From Hypholoma sublateritium FD-334 SS-4 (taxonomy: Eukaryota; Basidiomycota; Agaricomycetes; Agaricales; Strophariaceae): a stretch of 64,000 nucleotides of DNA. The stretch lies in contig KN817542.1 in the NCBI GenBank assembly GCA_000827495.1, positions 46,178 through 110,177 of the forward strand. The letters are read 5' to 3'. This document shows positions 1 through 10,441 of the stretch, one piece after another. Under the pieces are notes generated by a model. The model saw nothing but the letters and a program-made list of their open reading frames with translations, had not been told where the DNA came from and ran no database searches. The first letter of the stretch is position 1. Each line of letters opens with the position of its first letter. Position numbers and translations under genes: made by a program.

Positions 1-167
1 CCATAACTCCCATCGTCACAGACTCATGAGCTAGGACCATTCTCAACTGATTCTATTATCCGCCTTCTTTGAACTGCTGACGAGGGCACATCTCAGTCCC
101 TCGTTATCTGCCTTCAACACATGTTTAATGCTCCGAAAAGCAAAAATCCACGTGTAGTCTAAAAGCG

Positions 168-846
168 ACCCTATCACCGTGATCTTGGTGGGGATTGGAC
201 GTTGTGCGTCGACACTTGGTTTGCATTGGAGGAACGGTTAGGTTTTGGAGAGGCTGCAGGAACTAAGGTACGTAACCTCATTATATCTCAATTGCTACAT
301 GAATTGATGAGGTCTCTCTTAGACTAGCCTTCCAGCAGTCACCGTACGACCAGCAGAATGGGTGCAATGGGCAATGAAATCGAGGAATGGGGCTAGGCCA
401 TACGACGCAATACCTTTCATACCCGATTCAGCCGAGCTTGGAATCGCTGTCGCAAAATGGTGGAACGAGATGCAGCCAGCTTTTCGACGGGGTACCGGTA
501 ATATTCCGATGGCCATCTATGACGTAGAGGATGGCTCTGTTTGGGATCCGCTTCGAAAGAGCGGACCAAACGGTATAGTGTCCGTCCTGACGCTACTTGT
601 GTGGTGGGGCCAGGCCATTCAAGATCGTACGCAATATCAGACTGACAGCAGTGCTGAATGGCGAGCAATTATACTTGACGTTACGGCTTGTATGTCGTCC
701 ATTTTAGCGACAACTGACATGGCTCGAAACGCAAAGAAGAGGAAGGGGAAGACTGTCCGCAATGAGAAGAGTGCTAAGCGGTATGTGTTCTTGTATGTCT
801 GGGTTCATGATTTTTTCTAATCTCTTTTTTAAGTGGTCGCATCTAA
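168..846 (+). CDS. uncharacterised agaricomycete protein, C-terminal exons (5' end not resolved)
   Basis: I see three exons: about 168-267, 323-780 and 834-846, joined by GT-AG introns 268-322 and 781-833 that keep the frame and end in TAA at 844-846. The protein contains the run WTLCVDTWFALEERLG, then a segment rich in Trp (AKWWNEMQPAFRR, LTLLVWWGQAI) and a basic tail KKRKGKTVRNEKSAKRGRI. I recall Trp-rich proteins of this general look as hypothetical proteins repeated in mushroom genomes, sometimes near transposons, but no function is known to me. The start codon and any further upstream exon are uncertain because an in-frame stop lies just before about 165, so a 5' exon could lie nearer or beyond the left edge. 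It may be a partial or decayed copy. Confidence 0.5.
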
Positions 847-1479
847 GTCTGTTGCATCGTATCGCCATACTTCCACTGATTTAATATGTATATATATCTG
901 CATGTACTGGTCATTTTCTTGTAATTCGCTCTGCCAATTTCTTTGAGTGTTTTCTTGGACTTTGTATTTTTGGTACGAGCATACCTTTCTTGCTGAAGAA
1001 AAGGGTATTGTTCTATATAATTCAATGTCTGTTTCACATAAGAGTATACTGAAATGGCCTTGATAATATCATGATGGATGGGGGAGGAATAATGGGCCAA
1101 ATTGCGAGGAATGGGGCTGCGAGGAATGGGGCGGCAGGATGTGGTGCGGATGAGCCCGGGCGTGGATGGGGGAAGATTACGGGTGCGTACATGGGGCCGG
1201 CGCGCCGCTGAGCCAGAGGGATATTTTTAGTATTTTCGAACCGGGCAGCCCAGGCAGCCCAGCTGGTATGGCGAGCTGCAACATAAGGGCGCATCACATC
1301 CAGGAAAGGAGCACCCGCCCCTGGGAATGCGGTGCGCGGGAAGCCCGGCATTCGGCAGAAATAAGATAGCCGAAAAGGTGGTGCATCACACAAACATCAA
1401 CGATACAACAAGTAATGCAACATCCCGCGTGACTGCTGCTGCGGCCTGCCCACCATACACCTTGCTATAACTAGAGCCA
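847..1479. other. gene-free stretch, GC-rich patch
   Basis: No convincing coding region. About 1075-1380 is markedly more GC-rich than its surroundings and carries two adjacent copies of GCGAGGAATGGGGC near 1103-1131. Open frames here have no recognisable domain. Confidence 0.4.
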
Positions 1480-2016
1480 TTGGTGCATCACCTTTCCCCT
1501 GTGGTTAGAGTAGGTGTTGCATTACTGTGGTACTACCAGGTGCTGACCAACCTCAGGACACTCACTTTCCACATAGATGTATGGAAACAGCACGAAGAGA
1601 TACTGCCGGATATGAACTTATCGCTTCTTTCTCTACCTGAAATTGCAAATTGCTGCCCCAAACTTCGTCGCCTCAAAATATATGTTCCCCCCCACACGCT
1701 GGTAGATGACAAAGTGGTATCAGTCATGGAATGCATACTGCGAGCATGCCCGGGGCCCCATCCCATCCGAACTCCTACTGCAGGTCCGCACGGATTGTAC
1801 GAACTGGTGTTTCTCCGTTCATCGCGTCCGCCAAATCACCAATTACCGAAACCAAGTATGCAACACGGCGTCGTTGTTGCGGAATACCTCAACTTTCTCT
1901 TTCCGAAGTTGGGGAAAGTGGATTTCCGAGAAGTCACTCCATTACTGGGCGAGGATTGGTGTTACAGCGTTAGCTCCATATTGGCACGTTTCAAGCGACG
2001 AAACGAGACCAAATGA
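1480..2016 (+). pseudogene. 5'-truncated F-box/LRR family remnant
   Basis: The open frame encodes 178 residues. From about residue 24 onward it matches only the C-terminal part of the F-box proteins at 18.2 and 20.5 kb in this window: FPRIAECCPRLLSLEIYVP there corresponds to LPEIANCCPKLRRLKIYVP here, followed by KPS-Q-G-VVAEYL-FLFPKL-KVDF and a shared G-WC-SV ending. The F-box and most of the leucine-rich repeats are absent, and upstream sequence shows no matching exons. I infer a truncated relic of the family, the fifth member in the window. A short expressed protein cannot be excluded because this frame is intact to its stop. Confidence 0.6.
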
Positions 2017-3430
2017 TACCAATCAACAAGGGGGTTAATGGGTTTGGCAATTCGGTGGCTTGGTATCGCGCAGATGGATGACTTTTCCTTCAAGTTCGAA
2101 ATCTGACAATGGCTCGAAAATCGGAACCCATCGACACCGAAATATGACATCCATACAAAATTGTCTGGTGTACGAGCTTATTGGCGTCAGGGAAAAGTAC
2201 GAAGCACAGCAAGTAGAGAGCAATATTGCGAAGCCTACCATCATGGTGATAATTATATTGATTGATATAGACGCAGATTATTAAAAAGAATTGCTGGGCG
2301 AAAGGACTCAGCGTGCATTGTGCTGCTTATTGCATGCTACATACATTTACGGTACTCAGGCCTCAGGCCTCACGTCTCAATTTTCGTCTAATTTATACTG
2401 TTAATTTATAGTACCTATGTTTGATATACTTATTTCACGCGGTGCATGGCGATGCAATACATATTTGTCCACTTACGCCACAAATTGTGTAGATTATTTG
2501 CTAACGTGGAATGAAATGGCAATACACGCATACGAATTCGAATATGAAAAGACATTGGGAAAAAATGCACTGCCTCGTACTGATTTGAAACTACATCTTG
2601 CAATAATACTAGGACGATTAATCCCGTTGCGCATGATAGTAGTATATGTATATTGACAAAGCGAGGAGAGATATCCTAGGATAGCGCACCGCATTAGTTT
2701 TTCCTGCAATCGGACCTCACTTGGGAATCATGGACATCGACAAACCACGATCTCGCGACTTCATGGATCACTCCGACGAGCAAACCGGTTTCGTGAAGGT
2801 GAAGGTCCGCAGTACAATAGGTTGATGGAAACACGTCCGAATCCAGTCCCCCTCCACGGGGACAGGATTACATTACTTCGGCGAAAGAGCACCGAGGTCA
2901 TACTGTCCACTATAGAACGAACGGTTCACGTCGGAAATGGGAGGTAAAGGGAGGAGAAGAACATTCCAGCTTGTCTTTAGAGTCGGAACAGGCAGCATCC
3001 TCCGAGCCAGAATCAGTCAGAGCATTTCAAAGTTTTCGCTCTTTCCTGGTGCAACAGCAGCACCACGGCTGGAACGGAGCTAGAACGTGTCAAACTAGTG
3101 GTGCAGGAAGACTGACTGACCGGGAGAGGATGAATATCCTCAACACTAGCGGCGATTCGAATGAAAGCTCAGAAATTTGGATGTTCTTGTTTCCTAGGGT
3201 CGTTTGAGGGTCGTTCGCTTGCACGTTGCGGGTGTGTCCAAATCCTGGACGCGTTTGAGCGGCAGGTTGTTCCCTAAACACCTGATCCGCATGCACAAGC
3301 TGAATCGGAACGGTATGAACACCCAAGATGAGCCAAAGATAATGGTATAGAGTCTAGACAGAATTGTCTGGACAGTAAGCCGAATCGCGATGAAAGCGTG
3401 CTCGTACAATCATCCGGCGGAGTTTGATTG
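2017..3430. other. intergenic region without a recognised gene
   Basis: About 1.4 kb with only short unrelated open frames. A 31-codon frame starts at 2730 (MDIDKPRSRDFMDHSDEQTG) but shows no domain and no clear continuation. The right-hand part is presumably the promoter and 5' UTR of VPS25. Confidence 0.4.
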
Positions 3431-4248
3431 ATGTCTCTCTCTACTTACACCACGACGAGCGGTTTGTTGGTTCTCTGTTTTCTGCCACAAGGCGTAGTAT
3501 GAACTGTTTTCCGCCATAGGGTTTCTCCTGCCGTCGATACACTCTGCGCCGCCTTTCTTCACGTTAGACTGCTGATCGCTGCCGCTGCCGTTTATCCAAA
3601 GCTGACTCACTCACTCAATTTAGCGAGCAGCCTAATCCCACAACGCAAGCAACCGCGACGGCACAATGGAGTCGTTTGATTCTGGCATATGCACGGCATA
3701 AGAAGCTTTTTATACTACGCGTCGAGGATGTTGAGACGTCAGGCAGCGACTGGGACGAAATACTACGAAATACGCGTATCAATCGTATGCCCCTTGCCTG
3801 TAGCTTTCTTGCATCTATGATTATTGATCTTTACACACCAACTCATAGGTAAAATCCTTCCTGGGTACTTGTCGAACATAATGGAAGCAATGGTCGCCCA
3901 AAACCTTGCTGTTTACGAGCCTGTAAAGCAAACTCGCTCAGTGCTAGTTTACTGGCGGCTGCCTGAAGAATGGGCAGAGGTTCTCTATGATTGGGTACGT
4001 ATAGACAACAAAACATAGCGCTACTACTTTTGTTGACGTTCTCTCATATTCAGGTCATATCAACTGGACAACTCAACACGATCTTGACATTCTACGACAT
4101 CACGGATCCCCCGCTAGAGTCACTGCTGACCGGCATTCCGATTTCTCTGCTGCGCAAAGCTATCTCCATATTGAGTAAAACAGGGCGCTCTCAGACGATT
4201 GCTATCGCGGATGGGGAGGGCGTGAGGTTTCTGGCAAGGTCCAAATGA
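3431..4248 (+). CDS. VPS25: ESCRT-II subunit Vps25
   Basis: Vps25 is a small two-winged-helix protein present twice in the Y-shaped ESCRT-II complex on endosomes, where it recruits the ESCRT-III subunit Vps20 for multivesicular-body sorting. Five exons fit: 3431-3461, 3520-3562, 3624-3784, 3849-3994 and 4054-4248, all GT-AG and in phase, giving 191 residues, close to the usual length. The N-terminus shows the family hallmark SGFLLPSIHSAPPFFTEQPN (PPF motif that binds Vps22/Vps36) followed by W-RLILAYARHKKLF. The C-terminal winged helix has YWRLPEEWAEVLYDW, then LTFYDI and the terminal AIADGEGVRFL. The first exon is only 31 nt, so a search for long open frames would miss the N-terminus. Neighbouring genes suggest no operon-like link. 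Confidence 0.93.
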
Positions 4249-4598
4249 CTATCTATCCTGTGCTCGAGTAAGATTTGTTCCATCCAATAGGAACCCTTTT
4301 TCGCAGGCCTCGGTACCGTCAAGCCGATGAATATGGACGACGTTGGTCTCCATACATATGTCGATCTGGCACGGGCTTGTTTTCCGCCTTGAGAAGGTTG
4401 CTTGCATCGCATTCGCGTGTATACAACTGGGTCTATTTGTCCCGCTTGCTTGCTTAATAACAGGCGGTGGGCATGCGCAGTTAGTCTCAATTACATCATC
4501 ATTTTTGCAGCACAGCTTCAGGTGCCTCGGCTTATTGTGCGGTGCTCGTATAAAGGGATGTCTCGCCAATACCCACACCCCAACTACCAACTACGACC
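4249..4598. other. intergenic, nothing recognised
   Basis: 350 bp between VPS25 and the next small gene; overlapping open frames on both strands show no domain. Likely VPS25 3' UTR plus the promoter of the 4599 gene. Confidence 0.4.
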
Positions 4599-4949
4599 AT
4601 GGTTATCGGCCTCGTCCTCCTAACAGGGCTAGCAGTTTACGCAGGAGCGAAGCAACACAAGAAGAAGAAGCTGGAGAAACGCGCCCGACGGGAGGCCGCG
4701 GGTGGTGTTGTTGTACAGAAGGGTGACCAGAAGTTGACCGGGGAGCGCCAGGGCAAGCGTCGTCGCCGATGGCTTTTGTCGCGGCACGGTTCTCGCCATC
4801 ATCAAGCTGCGGACCATGCTACGAACCACGCCGCGATCATAGAGCTACCTGGGTCCTACTCAGATGATGTACCTCCGCCTTATCGCAAATTCTCGAATGA
4901 GAGCGTACATAGCCTCTCAAAACAGCAATTATCGCCGAGTGCTGCGTAG
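4599..4949 (+). CDS. small membrane-anchored basic protein with a PPPY motif
   Basis: Single-exon frame of 116 residues. Residues 1-16 (MVIGLVLLTGLAVYAGAK) form one hydrophobic segment with a small-residue face and are followed at once by a strongly basic stretch (KQHKKKKLEKRARR, later GKRRRR), so I infer one N-terminal membrane anchor with the tail in the cytoplasm. Near residue 91 is DVPPPYRKF, a canonical PPxY ligand for WW domains of Nedd4/Rsp5-type ubiquitin ligases, preceded by an acidic SDD. The ATG is the first in frame after 4595. I know no family name. It pairs with the gene at 5341, which has a related layout. Confidence 0.5.
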   Translation: MVIGLVLLTGLAVYAGAKQHKKKKLEKRARREAAGGVVVQKGDQKLTGERQGKRRRRWLLSRHGSRHHQAADHATNHAAIIELPGSYSDDVPPPYRKFSNESVHSLSKQQLSPSAA

Positions 4950-5340
4950 GTATGTCATGTCTCCTCACCAAGCCACGCACGCGTCCTGATTTAGCAAGCC
5001 GTTATAGAGATTGCATGCACCCTCGGCACATCATCCCGGCACTTCTACAGTTGTCACCCCATGTGTACTACCCACAAATACCAGTGGGAAAGGAATCGGG
5101 GGAGAGGACATGACCGACCGAGCCCCTATACCTACTACATACCATGTACCACACCGAAGTTTGACTAAGTTTGAGACCTGGGCCTGAGACCTCCGCATAT
5201 CTGACGACTTGGAGCTACTCCAAACAGCCCTCCTTTTCATTCCCGACCGACAGAGCCCAGAACACATTACAGTGAGTAGAATTTCAGACATAGTGTGGCC
5301 AGGCAGATATTGATCGGTGCACGAGTCGAGAAGTTAGAAC
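4950..5340. other. intergenic, nothing recognised
   Basis: 391 bp. The stop codon at 4947-4949 is directly followed by GTATGT, so a spliced extension of the upstream gene is conceivable, but I found no downstream exon that continues it convincingly. Confidence 0.3.
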
Positions 5341-5724
5341 ATGAATGTATGCATCACCCTCTGCTATATGTTTGGCAGAGGCGTCCAGAACGTGCGCGCC
5401 AAGCAGGAGAAGAAGCAGCTGAGAAAAGAGGGCGAAGAGGAGGGGGAACCGGGGGGGCAGCCCCAACAACGGACCCACCGCGACCACGACGACGGCCAGT
5501 CCGGTGGGCACCGCGTGTTGGGGATTAGCAGCGAGGCGCGCGCTGCTGCGGATGCGCTCGGTAGTCGATCCACGCGTGTCCGCCAAGCTCGCAGGGCGAA
5601 TCTGTTCAACACCCGGAGCGAGGAGGGCGAAGTGCCGCCCCCGCAATACGACGCAGCAGCCCCACGATTGCCCAACTATGATACAGCTGTCACAGGGCCA
5701 GAGGCAGTGACTAGCATTCGATAG
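5341..5724 (+). CDS. small basic/acidic protein with PPPQY and LPNY motifs
   Basis: Single frame of 127 residues. A short, weakly hydrophobic start (MNVCITLCYMFGRG) leads into charged low-complexity sequence (KQEKKQLRKEGEEEGEPGG). The C-terminal third carries GEVPPPQY and, 13 residues later, LPNYDTAV; the first is a near-PPxY and the second an LPxY-type ligand for WW domains. The order hydrophobic start, basic region, Pro/Tyr motif matches the gene at 4599, although sequence identity is low, so I infer either a diverged tandem pair or convergent small adaptors. Coding status rests mainly on motif similarity and frame length. Confidence 0.4.
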   Translation: MNVCITLCYMFGRGVQNVRAKQEKKQLRKEGEEEGEPGGQPQQRTHRDHDDGQSGGHRVLGISSEARAAADALGSRSTRVRQARRANLFNTRSEEGEVPPPQYDAAAPRLPNYDTAVTGPEAVTSIR

Positions 5725-6020
5725 GTGCTGGGTGAATCAAACGGTCGACATCCATAAATGCTAGCCAGAGTGGAAATGTAGCCTCGTTATGTGTTCACGT
5801 AGGAGTGTCTTCATCGGCCATACTTACTTTAGGAGATGACGTCGATGGCAAAAGAACAAGAGGAGAGTGGCGCGTACCATACGTACTTCATTGTCCGTGT
5901 CGTGAGTTGAGGTGCAAATTTCAAAACAAGTGCAAAAATGAATCTTAAAAAATCCAACCAACAGCCCGCGTGACCGTACTACTACTGCACATCAAAGTAC
6001 TTACTCAGTAGCACTTTCAT
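5725..6020. other. intergenic between convergent genes
   Basis: 296 bp with no supported coding sequence; it must contain the 3' ends of the 5341 (+) gene and the F-box gene at 6021 (-). Confidence 0.4.
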
Positions 6021-7797
6021 TCATATTTCCATGGCCTCCGATTCAGACCTTCGGAAATCCGATAACGTTTCTTGCCTGACAGTCCTGTAAACAGACATAA
6101 GAGAGCTGACACTTTTCCACCACTTCTGGTCTACGGGCGAAGTGCTGGCGAATGTTATTGTTTCTAGGTTCAAGTTCGGGAAGAGGTATTCAATGAAGCG
6201 CGAAATGCCGATTATCATCTCCATCGTGGTTATATCAACGACGTTGTCAACGCCTGGCGCGTCCGATTTGTGCTTGCCAAGGCAAAGCCTCTGGAGTCCG
6301 TGTGGCGATCTGAGCCCCATGTTCCGCTCATTGTCCAACAACTCGTGATTTGTCTTGCGGAAATCAACAGACATTTTGAGATCTTCCAAGTCCGGACAAT
6401 TTATAGCAAGGGTGTTCAAACTAGACAGAGACAATGACATGTTGTTGACACCGTCGGGGAGACGAAGGAAACGAAGGTGTTTCCAGTCTCCATTGGCGCA
6501 CACACGATCGATGGTATAATCGTTGGCTGCAAGAAGTATGGCACCAATTATACTGATATGTCGAAGTTTTCGGCAGCCAGATGATAAAGCGAGGATAGAT
6601 TTCTCGGAAAGTATGGGATCGGAGAGCGTGGTGAATTCATTTGCAGGTGCAACTCGCAAGTCCAGGCGTGTAAGTGATGTCCCTATACGGGCACATTCGG
6701 TTATACAGTCGGACAGCGTTGCGCTTTGGACAAATGCAAAATCCGCAGCCCAACTTGGTGCTGACTCGGAGGAGATGTCGAGTGCGATGCAAGACAGCGT
6801 CTCCGAAATTCCTATGGACTGGAAAAATTTCAACGCTTCTGCCGGAAGACCACCAAATTGTAATCTTTGAAGGGCCTGGAAGTTGGGCGCATTCCCGGCC
6901 GCGTTTCTTCCTAGTTCAAGCTCATAATCGGAGTCGGAATCCAGGTGTATGGTCAGATGTGTCAGGAAGGGGAGGCTGCTCCAGGCCAGAATGACAGTCG
7001 AACCAAAGTCCACTCCTTTTAAATTCAGGTCGAGGAATTTAATATTTGAAAAGCGATTGAGGAGAGTTAGCGTATCATGGGTAAGGAATCCCCCCAGATG
7101 AACGTCCTGTAGCAGTGCCTTCTTTTCATCCAAAATTGACAAATAAGAGGCAACGTCCTCCTCCTTGACTACGTCTATCCCGCTGATAGACAACGTAGTG
7201 AGGGTTCTGACTAGAGAGAGGACTACCACATCTGTGGTCTCGTGGCCCCTATAATCCATACTACGGTCTAGGTTGGGGATATAGATGGATTGCAGGTTGG
7301 GAAGGAGCGGTGGTGTTAGGTGTGAAAGCCGATGGAGCACATGTCCCCTGATGATTTTGTCGAAGTTGGCTAGACAGAGATATCTAACATGCATTGAATA
7401 TAAATTCAACAATTGCTGATCCTCCGGCATAATTGTTGTGCTCCCCATCGTCTATAGGGAAGTTGACTAGTAGTAGTCCACGGCCACGCGCGGAGAAGAC
7501 GCAACTTACATAGATGATATCGTCCTCGGTGACAAATGAGGAAATAAGCTTCAAAATGGGCATCAACGAATCCAACTTCCTCCATAAGAGAGATATCGCT
7601 GGTTGGAAGAATGATTTGCATGCCAAAGCGGCTGATCGAAGGTCTTTTCGCGTGCTTGGTTCCATGTCCCAGATTCCGTTCCCGTAAAAAGCCTCCGGGT
7701 CCAGAAAGGAGAGTATGATAGGAATGAGATCTTCGTTCTGGAACAGCTTGCTTGCTGCAGGATGTGCTTGCACCGGTTCCATGTCTTTTAACACCAA
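6021..7797 (-). CDS. F-box/leucine-rich-repeat protein, copy 1
   Basis: Two exons, 7797-7510 and 7451-6021, with one 58-nt GT-AG intron, give 572 residues. The F-box lies at about residues 20-65: LFQNEDLIPIILSFLDPEAF followed by LRSAALACKSFFQPAISLLW, the pattern that binds Skp1. The rest is a long array of irregular leucine-rich repeats typical of mushroom F-box families (for example LPFLTHLTIHL and a cysteine/leucine spaced series). By analogy the protein would act as a substrate receptor of an SCF cullin-RING ubiquitin ligase; the substrate is unknown. Its closest relative in the window is the next gene at 8191, in the same orientation, with the intron at the same place. The start at 7797 is the first in-frame ATG; 7782 (MEPVQ) is an alternative. 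Confidence 0.85.
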
Positions 7798-8190
7798 TCT
7801 TTGGCCGAATGTTCAACACTGAAGCTGTGATTTGTAAATGAGTGAGCTCGCTTCTATTTTCTCTAATGTGCACTGCAGATTCAAGAGTGATTATCATTGA
7901 TATCGACTTGCCTTGCGAGGAAGACCAAGGCGGGATCAAATAAAGGCCAAGTTCAAGGATTTGGTCAACCCCGGGATGTTGCCAAGATGTTGCCAAGATG
8001 GTATGATCGATAATCGGTAATTAGGCGCTCATGATAGTAATTACCGCAGCACTCACGTGTCGCTGTGTTCGGCCGCCACGCTCAGAACCGTCAAACTTGG
8101 TTCGATAACTCATACATCTCTGTAGCATTTAAGTACATATGTTTGCTTTTATCTCAGGACCAGATTTATACCATTATTTCAAGCCATTAC
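7798..8190. other. spacer between tandem F-box genes
   Basis: 393 bp. It contains the presumed promoter of copy 1 (minus strand). A small direct repeat, GATGTTGCCAAGATG, occurs around 7976-7999. No gene seen. Confidence 0.4.
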
Positions 8191-9935
8191 CTACGATCCT
8201 CCGACTCTTGCATCTTCTGCTCTAATTTCCCGATACTCGGCCAGCAGGATTCGGACCTCCTCCCACCACACAAGATCTGCAGGAGAGTTCTTGCTGATCA
8301 ATCTCGTCGTCTTGATGTATGGAAAATGGTATTCAATATACCGAGAGACCCCAATTGCCATCTTCGTTGTGTTTGTGTCGGCCGTGTCGGCGCTGGCTGC
8401 TAACGGTAAGAGGAAAAGTGCTTCAAGGTTGTGCACCAGTCTTAAATTGCCCTTCAAACATTTTTTCAATGATTCGTAGCTCTGAAGTCGTAGATCGACA
8501 CATATGTGAAGCGCCACTAGGTTCGGACAGTTTGTGGCTATGGTGTTCAAACTGAGGATGGATGGTGAATTTCCTTCAACACTGTAGGGAAAGCGGAGAA
8601 TTCGAAGATTTGTCCAGCAGGAATTGGAAAATATTTGGCGGATAATAATATCGTTGGCAGCAAGGAAAAGTGATCCACATATCCAAAGACGTTGGAGCTG
8701 CTTACAGGCTGACAAACACAAGAGCGATTCTCCAGAAAGACTGATCTTTCTTGGCCCCCCTGAAGTTGTTATGACATCAAGAGCTTTAAGGGATTTATGG
8801 AAACGAGCACATTCTCTGATGCAATCCGCCTGCGTTACTGCGAAGAGGTGGGATTCTGTTTGTGACCTTAAGTCCGACGCATTCATGTCGAGCACAATAT
8901 CGGTAAGTGTGTCCGATCTTCCCATGAGTCTAAGTATTCTCAAAAGCTCTACCGGAGCCCCACTAATCCGAAAGTTTTGAAGGGCTTGAAATTTAGCGAC
9001 GTCCTCCAAGTTTCCTCTGTGCACATTTGAGTCAAGGCCAAAGCTGGCGTTCAAATGCAGATATACAGCGAGGTGCGTGAGAAAAGGGAGGCTGCTCCAC
9101 GATATGAAGACCGATGAAGTGAGGTTGGTGTCTTTCAAGTCTAAGCTGAGATATTTTAGCTGGGTAAAGTGATCGAGGAGGTATAGCGTATTATGGGTAA
9201 TGCATCCTCCAAGAACAATCTTCTGCAATGGTGCTTTCTTTTGATCCAAAACCGACAAGTAGGATGCAATTTCTCCCTCGGTGACAGAGTCAATACCATG
9301 GATGAATATTGTCTTTAGGGACTTGGAAAAAGCAAGAAAGAGCATATTCATCATCTCCGTAGTTGATGCATGATGTGGCTGATACTGGGCCAGCGGTATA
9401 TTGACGAATTCGAGGTTTGGGAAGAGGGGTTTGTCCAGGTTTGACAATCGGTGGACCACATGCCACTTGAGAGTTTCACGCAAGTTTCTGAAGTAAAGGT
9501 ATTTGACATGTCTCGTGTACGAGGCCAGCCTGTCTTGATTATCTGCTTTCATTACGTTGTTGATCGTCTAGAACATAGAATTATTATCTCGCCACAGGCA
9601 CCAATTCTATGACTCACATGTGTGTCGTTTACAGAAACAAAATTTGGGAAGAGTTTCAGAGGAGGTACGACGGAGTCCAACATTCTCCACAAAAGAGAAA
9701 TTGCAGGCCCGGCAAATGCTCTAGATGTTAAAGCAGCCGATAGAAGGTTTCTTCGTGTGTCTTCTTGCATAACCCACATGCGTCCGTTTTGGAATGCTTC
9801 TGGGTCAAAGAATGAAAGTATGATTGGGAGTATATCCTGATTTTCGAAAAGTGGGCTTGCTGAGTTCCTTGTTGGTTCGGAATCCATTCCGCTCGTTTCT
9901 AGGCTGTTTTTTTTCCGTTTGCTTTGAGGCAGCAC
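8191..9935 (-). CDS. F-box/leucine-rich-repeat protein, copy 2
   Basis: Exons 9935-9618 and 9567-8191 with a 50-nt intron give 564 residues. The F-box (LFENQDILPIILSFFDPEAF, then LLSAALTSRAFAGPAISLLW) lies at about residues 28-75 after a basic N-terminus with the run KRKKNS. The LRR part follows the copy-1 protein closely: shared YTRHVKYLYF, SSLPFLTHLAVYL and FLAANDIII blocks. The intron falls right after the aligned V-(N/D)DT/I position in both, so the pair arose by tandem duplication. The likely role is substrate recognition in an SCF ligase, inferred from family only. An alternative start is MDSEPTRN at 9887. Confidence 0.85.
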
Positions 9936-10441
9936 TCAAAAGTTGTGTAAGGAGATCGCTGCTGCAATGTGCTTGATGTCTACGACCTTACGGTGTTGTG
10001 CCTGGGATATCGCTCGGGTGTGGTAGATGTGATCGATGTCGGGTAGGTCGGTTCATTAGGCGCCCAAATTCGAACACAGCGGGGGCGGCCCGCCACTGGC
10101 GGTCATGTGCTACATACTGACCTCGTTATCAGGTAGAAGTATCTGAGGTGCGCTCGAAATGATACTCAAGGTGTCCCGCATTACCAGTCCGCGGATACTA
10201 TCCATGAATTTACTCGGGGCTTAACTTTCAGTATAAGTGATTGAGACGAAACACAGCAACAATAGCAATAAACTGAGGTGAGTAAGGTGAGTTACAACAA
10301 TATGATAGTGATAGTGGCGGCCAAGCATCTAGCCACAAAAGCAAGAGAAAAAAGATGAACTGGGAAAACACATTAGAAAGATATTCGAAACATACTAGCA
10401 AGATCTAACATCAAGAATGCAAAAAACAGAACCACAACTCA
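9936..10441. other. intergenic, nothing recognised
   Basis: About 500 bp between the 5' end of F-box copy 2 and the 3' end of the Rxt3-like gene. AT-rich toward 10.3-10.4 kb. No coding or RNA feature found. Confidence 0.4.
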
